Assembly (NCBI GenBank): GCA_031268525.1
Contig: JAIRXA010000122.1
Span: 1 to 14,054 of the forward strand
Reading direction: 5' to 3'
From: Coriobacteriales bacterium
Lineage (GTDB): Bacteria > Actinomycetota > Coriobacteriia > Coriobacteriales > UBA8131
DNA: 14,054 nt
The position numbers and the translations under genes are program-made. Each line of letters begins with the position of its first letter. The stretch's first letter is position 1. This document shows, piece after piece, positions 13,034 to 14,054 of this stretch. Under the pieces are notes generated by a model. That model was not told the DNA's origin. It searched no databases and worked only from the letters and a program-made list of their open reading frames with translations.

Positions 13034-13861
13034 TCAATCAGAGGGTATCCGGGCCAATGGGGTCGTTGGCCGGTCGTTGGCCATCCAGACGGACCGCACA
13101 ACGGCTTCAGGGTCAATGGTAGCAGGAATGCCGCCTATTCGTGCCCACAGGAAGAATTCGATATTACCCGCGGGGCCCTTCAGGCGCGATGACACAAGCC
13201 CCTGAGGCGACAGACCTGCCTCCCGGGCCGCCGCGAGAACGGCGTCGAGAGCTCGAAGATGAGCATGCCTATCGGTTACGACACCACCTTGATCAACCGC
13301 CGAGGGAGGCAGCTCAAACTGTGGCTTGATGAGGACAAGCAGCGCGCCCTGCGGCTCGATGAAGCTACGCAGATGCGGCAGCAGGCGCGCCAATCCGATG
13401 AAGCTGAGATCGACGACGGCCAGATCGAAGGGGGCGCCCACCGCTTCAGGCGAGAGTTCACGGATGTTCGTGCGTTCCATGAGCACAACCCGTTCATCGG
13501 TACGCAGAGACCAGGCCATCTGACCGTAGGCCACATCGACCGCCGTAACCTGTCGGGCGCCGTGTTTGAGGAGACAGTCGGTAAAACCGCCCGTTGAGGC
13601 TCCAATGTCGATACAGCGCCAACCCGCTGGATCGATCGTGAGATCGTCAAGCGCACCCGCGAGTTTATCGCCTCCGCGCGAGACATGAGCCTGAGTGGAT
13701 TTGAGCGCGAGGGGAGCATCGGTGGCAATGCTCATACCGGGTTTTGTGAGCAGCCGATCGGCGCTGATTACCGCGCCAGCAAGGCTGAGCCGCCGCGCCT
13801 CATCGACACTTGCTGCCAGCCCTCGAGCAACGAGCGCATCATCAAGCCGCTGCGTCGCCAT
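13034..13861 (-). CDS. tlyA: TlyA, 16S/23S rRNA 2'-O-methyltransferase (hemolysin-A family)
   Basis: 275 residues from ATG 13861. TlyA methylates the ribose of C1409 in 16S rRNA, and in many actinobacteria C1920 in 23S rRNA, using S-adenosylmethionine. Loss confers capreomycin resistance in mycobacteria. An S4 RNA-binding domain covers about 5-60 (RLDDALVARG). The Rossmann methyltransferase follows with the cofactor motif DIGASTGGFTD (85-95) and the K-D-K-E tetrad K66, D151, K179 and E235. The frame is open 29 codons upstream, but those residues are low-quality and overlap dxs. The chosen ATG is preceded by AGGA 10 nt upstream and gives the conserved opening. An ATG at 13870 is a second option. 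The start overlaps the dxs end by 20 bp. Confidence 0.94.
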   Translation of the reverse strand: MATQRLDDALVARGLAASVDEARRLSLAGAVISADRLLTKPGMSIATDAPLALKSTQAHVSRGGDKLAGALDDLTIDPAGWRCIDIGASTGGFTDCLLKHGARQVTAVDVAYGQMAWSLRTDERVVLMERTNIRELSPEAVGAPFDLAVVDLSFIGLARLLPHLRSFIEPQGALLVLIKPQFELPPSAVDQGGVVTDRHAHLRALDAVLAAAREAGLSPQGLVSSRLKGPAGNIEFFLWARIGGIPATIDPEAVVRSVWMANDRPTTPLARIPSD

Positions 13862-14054
13862 CCAGAGCATCCTGTATTCGAAGCAGCAGATGAGAAGCAT
13901 CCATACCCAGCTCGGCGAAGAGCTGCTGTATGCTGCCGTGTGTGACAAAGGTGTCGGGTATGCCGATTGTCAGAACCCGCGGTTGCGAAATGGCGAGATG
14001 GGCGAGCTCCTCTAACACTGCCGAACCAAAGCCGCCAATGGTCGTACCTTCCTC
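13842..14054 (-). CDS. dxs: 1-deoxy-D-xylulose-5-phosphate synthase, C-terminal 70 residues only
   Basis: The frame is open from the right edge of the window to TGA 13844-13842. The visible part carries the conserved end of the transketolase C-terminal domain: EEGTTIGGFGSAV near the start, then RVLTIGIPDTFVTHGS and LFAELGMDA. Dxs condenses pyruvate and glyceraldehyde 3-phosphate, the first step of the methylerythritol-phosphate isoprenoid pathway, with thiamin diphosphate. The catalytic portion lies outside the window. It overlaps tlyA by 20 bp, so both belong to one operon. Confidence 0.93.
   Translation of the reverse strand, partial: EEGTTIGGFGSAVLEELAHLAISQPRVLTIGIPDTFVTHGSIQQLFAELGMDASHLLLRIQDALDGDAAA

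Noticed and set aside
13862..13948. Upstream extension of tlyA
   Set aside because: The 29 extra residues are unlike the family and overlap the conserved end of dxs.

Overview
The window reads as chromosomal DNA from a G+C-rich actinomycete. The gene orders tig-clpP-clpX and dxs-tlyA-nadK-recN-steA, the SteA-like protein, and the membrane-anchored LuxR-type regulator and GGDEF protein together suggest the class Coriobacteriia (Eggerthella/Olsenella-like). That placement is inferred from gene content; no search was run.

Region by region. (1) 1-906: the 3' part of a membrane-bound LuxR-type regulator on the + strand. Its reading frame is open to the window edge and runs through a 13-G tract. 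(2) 907-6041, - strand: a diguanylate-cyclase-like membrane protein, then the protein quality-control operon tig-clpP-clpX (trigger factor, Clp peptidase, Clp unfoldase). A near-ideal 24-bp palindrome lies in the tig leader. (3) 6183-7140: a tRNA-rich, recombination-scarred stretch. tRNA-Gly(UCC) has its 3' end plus 46 nt of flank duplicated 190 bp downstream. The second copy runs into a truncated XRE antitoxin gene that is preceded by the last codons of a probable HigB/RelE-type toxin. tRNA-Arg(UCU, - strand) and tRNA-Leu(UAG) follow. (4) 7219-9084: a two-gene cassette, a macro-domain protein fused to a helix-turn-helix-like C-terminal domain and a MIDAS-type vWA protein. The genes are separated by a C-rich/G-quadruplex tract and tandem repeats. 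(5) 9109-9271: tRNA-His(GUG) with promoter and terminator. (6) 9350-14054, - strand: the tightly overlapping operon dxs (3' end only)-tlyA-nadK-recN-steA.

How the parts work together. Trigger factor receives nascent chains and ClpXP degrades proteins. Dxs feeds isoprenoid synthesis, TlyA 2'-O-methylates rRNA, NadK makes NADP, RecN acts in double-strand-break repair, and SteA is linked to cell division. The accessory material is confined to the tRNA-bounded interval from about 6183 to 9271. The most interesting candidates there are the tRNA-Gly 3'-end duplication with its structured 123-nt insert, the toxin-antitoxin remnant cut at both ends, and the macro-HTH/vWA pair. Outside it, the notable signals are the in-frame poly-G tract in the LuxR gene, an apparent AUA start on the GGDEF gene, and low-complexity extensions on both ClpX and trigger factor.
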